A stretch of DNA of 15,286 nucleotides from contig JAHOYW010000063.1 of the NCBI GenBank assembly GCA_019038735.1, positions 1-15,286 of the forward strand, given 5' to 3'. Both the position numbers and the translations under genes were made by a program. This DNA is from Victivallales bacterium. GTDB taxonomy: Bacteria > Verrucomicrobiota > Lentisphaeria > Victivallales > Victivallaceae. The notes under the pieces were generated by a model. It worked only from the letters and a program-made list of their open reading frames with translations. It was not told the origin of the DNA and did no database searches. Of the stretch, positions 6,800 through 12,218 are shown piece by piece; positions within the stretch are counted from its first letter, which is position 1; every line of letters begins with the position of its first letter.

Positions 6800-8184
6800 A
6801 TTCTATCAAATCCTTTACTGCCAAAAACATAATTTTCGGGTTTTATTTTATTTTCCTCTATGTAACGCAGAACCGGAGTGAATATATCCCATGCCGCTTC
6901 CAATTCGTCATTTCTGATGAACAATGCTTTTTCACCATTGATAACGTCAAGCAGTAAACTTTCATAGGCCTCAGGAATAATTGCATCGCCAAATGCGGAT
7001 TTATAACTCAAATCCAAATCTTTTTCCTGAAACTGCATTTTTAACCCCGGCACTTTGCTGACTATATTAAAATGAATACCCTCATCAGGCTGAATACGGA
7101 TGATTAATTCATTAGCTGGCGGACAATTATCAAGCTGACAGAAAATATTTCCTTCAGGCTTACGGAACAAAATACGTATCTCATTCTTTTTAGCATTCAA
7201 TCCTTTGCCGGCACGGATAACAAAGGGTACATCCCGCCATTCAGCATTATCAATTTTCAGTTTTACATTAACAAAAGTCGGCGTAAGTGATTTGTCCGGC
7301 ACCATCGGGTCATCAGTATAATTAGTATATTGCCCCAGTATAAGGTCTTCGATATTGACAATTTCAATATCATGCAGAACCGCAAGTTTTCGATCTCGAA
7401 TGACATCCGCGTCCAGTGATTCCGGCTCGTCCATAGCGACTAAAGTAACAAGCTGCAATAAATGATTCTGGACAACATCCCGAATAATTCCGTAGTTATC
7501 AAAATACCCGCCACGCCCCTCAACTCCAATATTTTCCTGCCAGTCGATTTCGACACATTTAATATATTTAGAATTCCAAAGCGGTTTGAATATTTGATTG
7601 GCAAAACGCAGAACCATAATATTCTGCACCATTTCCTTACCCAAATAATGATCGATCCGGTAAATCTGTTTTTCAGAAAATTCCTTGAGCAGTTCGCTGT
7701 TTAATTCATCTGATGAAGCACGGTCACGTCCGAATGGTTTTTCTATGACTACTCGTACCCATTTATCCGCATCACTGCCAAGCAATCCAGCCATAGCAAT
7801 ACTTTTTGTAAGCATTGGAAATATTTCCGGAGGCAGAGCCATATAAAAAATTCGATTAGCATCTTTTGTTAAATGTGAAGCAAGGCTATTCAATCCATCA
7901 ATGGAATCATATTTACCATTGCAGTAATAAGAACGCTCAAGAAATTTTTCAACAAAATCACCACAGGAATGATCAGGAGTATAACGGCAGGTGAGATTAG
8001 GCATTATCTGCTCTTTGAATTCAGTCTGACTAAGCTGACTGCGCGCAAAACCGTAAAATTTCACTTTTTCAGGCAATAATCCTTGTGAAAACAGGGCAAA
8101 AAGGGCAGGAAATATCTTAGTTTGCGCGAGATTTCCCGATGCTCCCAAAACAACTATATCAAGATTCTTCAAATCCTTTTTCAT
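6784..8184 (-). CDS. zwf: Glucose-6-phosphate 1-dehydrogenase
   Basis: A 466-aa cytoplasmic enzyme that oxidises glucose-6-phosphate to 6-phosphogluconolactone and yields NADPH (or NADH). It has the nucleotide-binding GASGNLA (14-20), ARS (47-49, the position that usually contacts the NADP 2'-phosphate), EKPFG (148-152) and the active-site signature RIDHYLGKE (176-184). Length is slightly under the usual 480-500 aa but the domains are complete. The start overlaps the 3' end of the upstream flavoprotein reductase by 26 bp and has its own GGGAG 6 nt before the ATG. Its place among rubredoxin-pathway genes suggests it supplies reductant for O2/ROS reduction rather than serving general metabolism. 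Confidence 0.96.
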   Translation of the reverse strand: MKKDLKNLDIVVLGASGNLAQTKIFPALFALFSQGLLPEKVKFYGFARSQLSQTEFKEQIMPNLTCRYTPDHSCGDFVEKFLERSYYCNGKYDSIDGLNSLASHLTKDANRIFYMALPPEIFPMLTKSIAMAGLLGSDADKWVRVVIEKPFGRDRASSDELNSELLKEFSEKQIYRIDHYLGKEMVQNIMVLRFANQIFKPLWNSKYIKCVEIDWQENIGVEGRGGYFDNYGIIRDVVQNHLLQLVTLVAMDEPESLDADVIRDRKLAVLHDIEIVNIEDLILGQYTNYTDDPMVPDKSLTPTFVNVKLKIDNAEWRDVPFVIRAGKGLNAKKNEIRILFRKPEGNIFCQLDNCPPANELIIRIQPDEGIHFNIVSKVPGLKMQFQEKDLDLSYKSAFGDAIIPEAYESLLLDVINGEKALFIRNDELEAAWDIFTPVLRYIEENKIKPENYVFGSKGFDRICKKE

Positions 8185-9361
8185 GTCTTACTCCCTTTAT
8201 ATTTTCCCATGCTTTTGCCAGCAAAAACTGTTCTTGATATTTCCTGATATCTTTATTTGAACCGACCATCTGCACACCAGCCAAAACACTGCCTTCATAA
8301 ATACAAGCGCGATAAACTTTCAAATCATCAGCATCAAGACGTTTTTCGTCATCATCAATTTTTGGAACTTTGCCAATGGAGTAAATCTCAAAATCTTTAT
8401 ATTTGAAACGTACAGGCACTGGCTGCACTTCATATATCTTCATCTTTTCATTATTCAAATAAGCCAGAACATTAAGCCCAACTGTTTTGCCCTGCTGTAA
8501 AGATTCTTTGGCAGAACATGCTGTTGGACGAGAAAATTGTGCTATATCACCCGCCGCAAATATTCCTGGAGATGATGTCTGCATATTTTTATCAACTAGG
8601 ATTTTTCGGTCTGTTTTAATACCCGCTTCATAAGCTAGAGATGTATCAAATCCAGCACCAAGAGACAATACGACAAAATTACATGTCACTCCATTTTCAT
8701 GTTCCATGACAACTAAAGTTTTATTATCAGGGGTGTCTTCAACAGCTGTAACACTGTTATCAAGAAGTAAATCCACATTGCGCTCACGTAATTGCTTTTC
8801 AATCAACTCAGAAGCATGTTTAGCAAAATTTCTCGACATCAAATGCTTCGTTTTTTCTATAATAACAACTCGCAAATCATTATCTTCAGCCCGCAGAGCT
8901 GCTTCGATACCAATAACACCACCGCCGATAACGGCTATTTTTTTATTTGATTTTATCTGCTCTCTTATATGAAGCGCATCAGAGTAAGTCCATAATGGGA
9001 AAATATTTTTAGAGCTGCTCCGTTTACAAAAATCAGGAATTACAGGACCGCCGCCAATAGCAATCACTAAAGCATCAAACTTTTCATTACTTCCATTTTT
9101 CAAACTAATCTCAAAATCACGCTTAATGGTCTTTACTTTTGAATCCAGCCTGAGATCAATGCCTTTTTCCGCATACCACTCAAGTTTATGCATGAAGATA
9201 TTATCAAGCTGCTTGTTCCCAAATGCGAGTTCAGGTAAACGCGGTCTATAATAAGGAAGGACTTTTTCTGCTGAAAAAAGAGTAACTTCCACACCTTTTC
9301 CGGCTATAACTTGAGCCGCTGCTACTCCAGCAGGTCCGGCTCCTATTATTCCAACTCGCAT
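8159..9361 (-). CDS. FAD/NAD(P)-dependent oxidoreductase, probable NAD(P)H:rubredoxin reductase
   Basis: A 400-aa two-dinucleotide-domain flavoprotein. The FAD site is GAGPAG (7-12), the NAD(P) site is VIGGGVIGIEAA (144-155), and the second FAD contact is GIFAAGDIAQF (266-276). The segment YYRPRLPELAFG (37-48) is typical of rubredoxin/nitrite/ferredoxin reductase-type class I flavoproteins. There is no redox CxxC, which argues against thioredoxin reductase. E169 at the end of the second NAD-domain strand (VVIIEK) usually signals NADH preference. Rubredoxin lies immediately upstream and two rubredoxin-accepting enzymes are in the operon, so rubredoxin is the likely electron acceptor. It overlaps zwf by 26 bp. 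The SD is poor (GGGG about 10 nt before the ATG), just after an intra-operon hairpin. Confidence 0.85.
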   Translation of the reverse strand: MRVGIIGAGPAGVAAAQVIAGKGVEVTLFSAEKVLPYYRPRLPELAFGNKQLDNIFMHKLEWYAEKGIDLRLDSKVKTIKRDFEISLKNGSNEKFDALVIAIGGGPVIPDFCKRSSSKNIFPLWTYSDALHIREQIKSNKKIAVIGGGVIGIEAALRAEDNDLRVVIIEKTKHLMSRNFAKHASELIEKQLRERNVDLLLDNSVTAVEDTPDNKTLVVMEHENGVTCNFVVLSLGAGFDTSLAYEAGIKTDRKILVDKNMQTSSPGIFAAGDIAQFSRPTACSAKESLQQGKTVGLNVLAYLNNEKMKIYEVQPVPVRFKYKDFEIYSIGKVPKIDDDEKRLDADDLKVYRACIYEGSVLAGVQMVGSNKDIRKYQEQFLLAKAWENIKGVRHEKGFEES

Positions 9362-9383
9362 GATAATTTACCCCATAAAATTA

Positions 9384-9407
9384 AGAAGCGGTCAAATGAC
9401 CGCTTCT
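9384..9407 (-). terminator. Intra-operon hairpin, possible leaky terminator or processing site
   Basis: AGAAGCGGTCA (9384-9394) and TGACCGCTTCT (9397-9407) are perfect 11-bp inverted arms with almost no loop, in the 62-bp gap between rubredoxin and its putative reductase. On the minus strand a broken U-tract (TTAATTTTAT) follows. It would lower or stabilise expression so that rubredoxin and upstream genes are made in excess over reductase, zwf, pgl and fprA. Confidence 0.55.
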
Positions 9408-9423
9408 CTTTTATATCAATGTT

Positions 9424-9585
9424 TTAATCTTCGACAGAGAAATCCTCTTTACCGACGCCACATTCAGGACACACCCAGTCATCAGGGAGAGCATCAAACG
9501 ATGTTCCGGCTTCAATATCATTGTCCGGATCACCGATTGCAGGATCATAAACATAACCACATACATCACATACATACTTTTTCAT
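9424..9585 (-). CDS. Rubredoxin
   Basis: A 53-aa small electron carrier with one Fe(Cys)4 site. Translation gives [18 protein letters not shown] at the N-terminus and [13 protein letters not shown] near the end. Ligands are C6-x2-C9 and C39-x2-C42, each followed by Gly as usual, with the conserved aromatic residues Y4, Y11, Y13, F30 and W37. Length is exactly that of a classical rubredoxin. AGAGG lies 8 nt before the ATG, and the gene starts 18 bp after the peroxiredoxin stop. In this operon it should shuttle electrons from the flavoprotein reductase to rubrerythrin, desulfoferrodoxin and the flavodiiron protein. Confidence 0.97.
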   Translation of the reverse strand: MKKYVCDVCGYVYDPAIGDPDNDIEAGTSFDALPDDWVCPECGVGKEDFSVED

Positions 9586-9603
9586 TGTCTTTCCTCTCTT
9601 TTT

Positions 9604-10191
9604 TTAATGCTTAGCCAAGTAATCAGCGACACCATCAGCACTTGGATTCATTCCATCTTCGCCTTTGTGCCAGTTTGCCGGACAAACTTCACCATTTTCT
9701 TCAAAGAACTGCAGTGCGTCAACCATACGCAGTGCTTCATCAACGCTCCTGCCTAAGGGCAAATCATTAATGACACAATGTCTGACAATTCCTTCTTTGT
9801 CAATCAGAAATAAGCCACGCAAGGCGACTTCTTCGCCAAATAACACGCCATAATCCCTAGAGATATTTTTTGACAAATCAGCTACCAGCGGGAATTGGAT
9901 ATCACCGATTCCACCATTCTCCGGTTTAGTGTTTTTCCATGCGAAATGACTGAATTGTGAGTCGACTGAAATTCCCACCACTTCAACGCCGCGCTTTTTG
10001 AATTCATCAAGCTTCCGGTTAAAAGCGATTATTTCAGTCGGGCAGACAAATGTAAAATCCAATGGATAAAAGAATAAAACAACATGTTTGCCACGCAATG
10101 ACGACAATGAAAAATCTTCTTTGATAGTATTATCCGCCATTAGCGCTTGAGCAGTGAAATCCGGGGCTTCTTTAGTTACTAAAGTACACAT
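9604..10191 (-). CDS. Typical 2-Cys peroxiredoxin (AhpC/Prx1 type)
   Basis: A 195-aa thiol peroxidase that reduces H2O2, organic peroxides or peroxynitrite. The peroxidatic site is P43-LDFT-FVC50-PTE, with catalytic R125 (ALRGLF). The resolving Cys is C170 in EVCPANW. The GGIG loop (93-96) found in over-oxidation-sensitive members is present, but the C-terminal partner motif reads YL rather than YF (191-192). No AhpF or thioredoxin gene is adjacent, so its reductant is not defined here; the neighbouring rubredoxin system is a possibility. GAGGA lies 9 nt before the ATG. It starts 16 bp downstream of desulfoferrodoxin. Confidence 0.95.
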   Translation of the reverse strand: MCTLVTKEAPDFTAQALMADNTIKEDFSLSSLRGKHVVLFFYPLDFTFVCPTEIIAFNRKLDEFKKRGVEVVGISVDSQFSHFAWKNTKPENGGIGDIQFPLVADLSKNISRDYGVLFGEEVALRGLFLIDKEGIVRHCVINDLPLGRSVDEALRMVDALQFFEENGEVCPANWHKGEDGMNPSADGVADYLAKH

Positions 10192-10207
10192 ATCTTATAT
10201 TCCTCGT

Positions 10208-10606
10208 TTATATTTTGCTTTCCCAGAGTCCATGCAGATTGCAATAGGCTCTGATGGTTAATCCTGCTTGTGTTTCGACATAAAATGCCGCTTCAGGAGC
10301 TTCGCCCGGATGTAAATATTTGCGATTGACATAATCGCCGTTAATTACTTCAACCCATAAGATCGAGTGTTCTTCAGTCATCGGATGAGCTACTGAACCC
10401 ACTTTGACTAAAATCCCACATTCTTGAGATTCAAGTATAGGGACATGCTTTTCTACAGCCGCGTCCACGCTATTGGCTGTCTGAAGTTTCATCGGCTCAC
10501 CGCAGCAGGATAAATCATGACATTTATCACTACAGCAACATGCGCCCTTGATGACTTCAATAATCATTTCCTTACCACATTTATAAACTTCCATTTGTTT
10601 CGTCAT
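10208..10606 (-). CDS. Desulfoferrodoxin (superoxide reductase) with a remodelled N-terminal metal site
   Basis: A 132-aa protein that reduces superoxide to H2O2. The C-terminal SOR centre is complete: E52-K53-H54 (EKHVPILE), H74 (AHPM), H80 (EEHSI), C122 and H125 (YCNLHG). The N-terminal desulforedoxin-like domain keeps MEVYKC (C10) and C34-C35 (CCGEPM), but the second Cys of the usual CxxC is missing (KCGKEMIIEV). An inserted Cys-rich stretch, CCCSDKC (C23, C24, C25, C29), follows. Centre I is therefore either lost or rebuilt with new ligands. The frame is uninterrupted and the flanks are conserved, so a sequencing frameshift is unlikely. AGGAG lies 7 nt before the ATG. Located between rubrerythrin and peroxiredoxin, which would remove its H2O2 product. 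Confidence 0.93.
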   Translation of the reverse strand: MTKQMEVYKCGKEMIIEVIKGACCCSDKCHDLSCCGEPMKLQTANSVDAAVEKHVPILESQECGILVKVGSVAHPMTEEHSILWVEVINGDYVNRKYLHPGEAPEAAFYVETQAGLTIRAYCNLHGLWESKI

Positions 10607-10641
10607 AAGACTACTCCTATTCTTATTGTTATGATATTTTA

Positions 10642-11220
10642 CTATTGTAAAACATCGTTTAATTCTTCAAAATGCGCTTGAGGATGCAAGCAGGCTGGAC
10701 AAGTTTTTACTGCACTATTGCCTTTATGCACATATCCACAGTTACGGCATATCCACTCAGTCTCCTCTTCCTTTTCAAAGATAGTTCCGTCTTCCAGCTT
10801 TGCAAGCAAAGCGAGATAACGCGCTTCATGATGTTTCTCCGCTACAGAGATAGTCCTGTAAGCCGCCGCAACTGCCGGAAAACCTTCTTTTTCCGCGACA
10901 TCAGCAAAACCCGGATAAAGTGCGGTCCATTCTTCGTTTTCACCGCCAGCCGCCGCCTTCAAGTTTTCAGCGGTCGTACCGAGTTTTCCTGCCGGATAAG
11001 TTACAGTAATTTCTAAACCGCCGCCCTCAAGAAATGTGAACATACGTTTTGCGTGTTCTTTTTCCTGAGTAGCCGTAGCTTCAAAAATTGCGGAAATTTG
11101 CACATATCCTTCTTTTTTCGCGATTGACGCAAAATATGTATAACGATTTCTTGCTTGAGATTCACCCGCAAAAGATTTCAGGAGATTTTTTTCTGTTTCA
11201 GTTCCTTTAATACTAGCCAT
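10642..11220 (-). CDS. rbr: Rubrerythrin
   Basis: A 192-aa NADH-linked (through rubredoxin) H2O2 reductase of anaerobes. The N-terminal four-helix diiron domain carries E20, E53, H56 (TQEKEH), E94, E97, E128 and H131 (AEKHHE). The C-terminal rubredoxin-like domain has C158-x2-C161 (CRNCGYVH) and C174-x2-C177 ([12 protein letters not shown]). Length and ligand spacing match the classical Desulfovibrio-type protein. GGAAG precedes the ATG. It starts 27 bp after ferritin and is followed after 35 bp by desulfoferrodoxin. Rubredoxin encoded downstream is the expected donor. Confidence 0.97.
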   Translation of the reverse strand: MASIKGTETEKNLLKSFAGESQARNRYTYFASIAKKEGYVQISAIFEATATQEKEHAKRMFTFLEGGGLEITVTYPAGKLGTTAENLKAAAGGENEEWTALYPGFADVAEKEGFPAVAAAYRTISVAEKHHEARYLALLAKLEDGTIFEKEEETEWICRNCGYVHKGNSAVKTCPACLHPQAHFEELNDVLQ

Positions 11221-11247
11221 TTTTTCTTCCTTTTTTTGATTGTTTTA

Positions 11248-11739
11248 TTAAACTGGTGGATTAAAAACTCTTTGTCCTAATTCACGATCCAACAAGAAAA
11301 GCGAATCGCCGACTAATTTTATTTGTTTTACTACACTCATTACGCTTTCTTCTTCTTCAACCTGCTCGCCGACAAACCACTGTAAAAAATTCAAAGTAGC
11401 ATGGTCGCTGATTTTGCCGGATTGATCGACTAAATCATTTATACGCTTTGTAACAATTTTCTCGTGCTCAAGCGCATGTTCAAAAACCGCCAGAGGAGAA
11501 TCCCATTTGTGTTGAGGTTTTGGAATAGCGTCAAACTCAACATTTTCACCACGGGAATGCAGAAAATTATAAAATTTATCTACATGGGCAAGTTCTTCTT
11601 TTACCTGAATATCCATCCAATTGGCAAAACCGTTTAAATCTAAAGATTTCAAATATGAAGCCATTGAAAGGTAGATATAAGATGAATATAACTCAAAATT
11701 CATCTGACTATTAAGACTTTCTATTAATTTCTTATCCAT
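11248..11739 (-). CDS. ftnA: Non-haem ferritin
   Basis: A 163-aa iron-storage protein forming 24-mers with a ferroxidase centre. Ligands are seen at E16, E49 and H52 (KEELAH), E93, Q126 and E129, the FtnA set with offset -1, plus possible third-site acids E48 and E125. It lacks the haem-binding Met pattern of bacterioferritin. AGGTG lies 7 nt before the ATG. As the second gene of the stress operon it would withdraw Fe(II) from Fenton chemistry using H2O2 or O2. It begins 15 bp after the 67-aa ORF. Confidence 0.95.
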   Translation of the reverse strand: MDKKLIESLNSQMNFELYSSYIYLSMASYLKSLDLNGFANWMDIQVKEELAHVDKFYNFLHSRGENVEFDAIPKPQHKWDSPLAVFEHALEHEKIVTKRINDLVDQSGKISDHATLNFLQWFVGEQVEEEESVMSVVKQIKLVGDSLFLLDRELGQRVFNPPV

Positions 11740-11754
11740 AATTACACCTTTTTG

Positions 11755-11958
11755 TTAATCCCATTTATTATTTGCTTCATGAGCATTACGCTCACGTTCT
11801 GCCTCATTTTTGATTTTATACGCACAGTCGCGAATGACTCCATACAATAATCTGCAACCATCATCTCTACTGTCGCGCTCACCCTCATCCGCAAGGATAA
11901 TCAAGTTCCGCACCAAATCTAAAGATTCCTTTATATGTTCATTACATAACTGTTTCAT
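11755..11958 (-). CDS. Small protein of unknown function, first gene of the stress operon
   Basis: A 67-aa, mostly helical, highly charged protein; I do not recognise the family. C5, C35 and C45 and H8 and H60 are possible metal or redox residues. The sequence LVRNLIILADEGERDSRDDG joins a hydrophobic helix to an acidic turn. There is no signal peptide or membrane segment. Support for it being real: an AGGT 6 nt before the ATG, the first position after the -24/-12 promoter with a short leader of about 24 nt, only 15 bp to ferritin, and no competing frame. It could be a small iron- or stress-related partner of ferritin or rubrerythrin, but that is context only. Confidence 0.7.
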   Translation of the reverse strand: MKQLCNEHIKESLDLVRNLIILADEGERDSRDDGCRLLYGVIRDCAYKIKNEAERERNAHEANNKWD

Positions 11959-11993
11959 AATATTACCTTTAGTAGTTTATGCTGTTTCTTACA

Positions 11994-12008
11994 GCTGATT
12001 TTGTGCCA
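11994..12008 (-). promoter_or_regulatory. Sigma-54 (RpoN) -24/-12 promoter of the stress operon
   Basis: The minus strand reads TGGCACAAAATCAGC: a perfect TGGCAC -24 box (12003-12008), then GC at -12 (11994-11995), with exactly 10 nt between the GG and GC pairs. The -12 element is CAGC instead of the consensus TTGC. Predicted transcription begins near 11982, leaving a leader of about 24 nt before the 67-aa ORF. A GAFTGA-containing activator gene lies immediately upstream with repeated motifs in between, which strongly supports the assignment. Confidence 0.8.
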
Positions 12009-12074
12009 ACTTCTATCGAAAGAGGGTTAACTTGTTTGTAATAAACACCATAAATATAAAAAACAGCACTATTT

Positions 12075-12110
12075 AAATGTCTCATTATTTATTTAATTAA
12101 TGAGACATTT
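12075..12110. promoter_or_regulatory. Palindromic upstream activator site 1 (TGTCTCATTA...TAATGAGACA)
   Basis: Perfect 13-bp inverted arms (12075-12087 and 12098-12110) around a 10-nt A/T centre. The site lies about 93-128 bp upstream of the predicted start, the usual position of an enhancer for a bacterial enhancer-binding protein. It contains two TGAGACA half-sites. Confidence 0.7.
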
Positions 12111-12153
12111 TTATTGACAATTAACACATTTAGTACTTAATACATACTCATAA

Positions 12154-12178
12154 AGTGTCTCACTTGCTAAACGATACA
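12154..12178. promoter_or_regulatory. Upstream activator site 2 (TGTCTCA...CGATACA)
   Basis: TGTCTCA (12156-12162) and CGATACA (12172-12178) face each other as an imperfect inverted pair. The local sequence AAGTGTCTCACTT (12152-12164 region) is itself palindromic. It is about 170-196 bp upstream of the predicted start. Confidence 0.5.
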
Positions 12179-12185
12179 TTTTCAA

Positions 12186-12217
12186 TTAATGATACAGATA
12201 ATCCACTTAATGAGACA
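12186..12217. promoter_or_regulatory. Upstream activator site 3: tandem TTAATGA(T/G)ACA, 21-bp period
   Basis: TTAATGATACA (12186-12196) and TTAATGAGACA (12207-12217) are direct repeats exactly 21 bp apart, two helical turns. The second ends one base before the stop codon of the activator gene. Same spacing and motif types recur upstream of the activator gene itself. Confidence 0.6.
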
Positions 12218-12218
12218 G

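Noticed and set aside
10495..10606. Frameshift or assembly error in the desulfoferrodoxin N-terminus
   Set aside because: The frame is continuous from MEVYKC through CCGEPM to the SOR centre, and no alternative frame restores a CxxC motif with the usual spacing.
11981..11995. GCTGT-N5-ACAGC hairpin near the stress-operon start, considered as a leader structure
   Set aside because: It overlaps the -12 box and most of it lies upstream of the predicted start near 11982, so it would not be in the RNA.
12075..12110. Perfect palindrome considered as the terminator of the activator gene
   Set aside because: The stem is AT-rich and no minus-strand T-tract follows. Its half-sites recur as direct and inverted repeats nearby, which fits protein binding better.
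12114..12143. Plus-strand TTGACA...TAATAC promoter-like pair between the stress operon and the activator gene
   Set aside because: It has an 18-nt spacer, no plus-strand gene follows, and the region is AT-rich, so chance matches are expected. It would only drive antisense RNA into the activator gene.
12186..12217. Tandem short repeats considered as a CRISPR remnant
   Set aside because: Repeats are only 11 bp with a 10-bp gap, and no cas genes are present. The spacing is that of regulatory half-sites.
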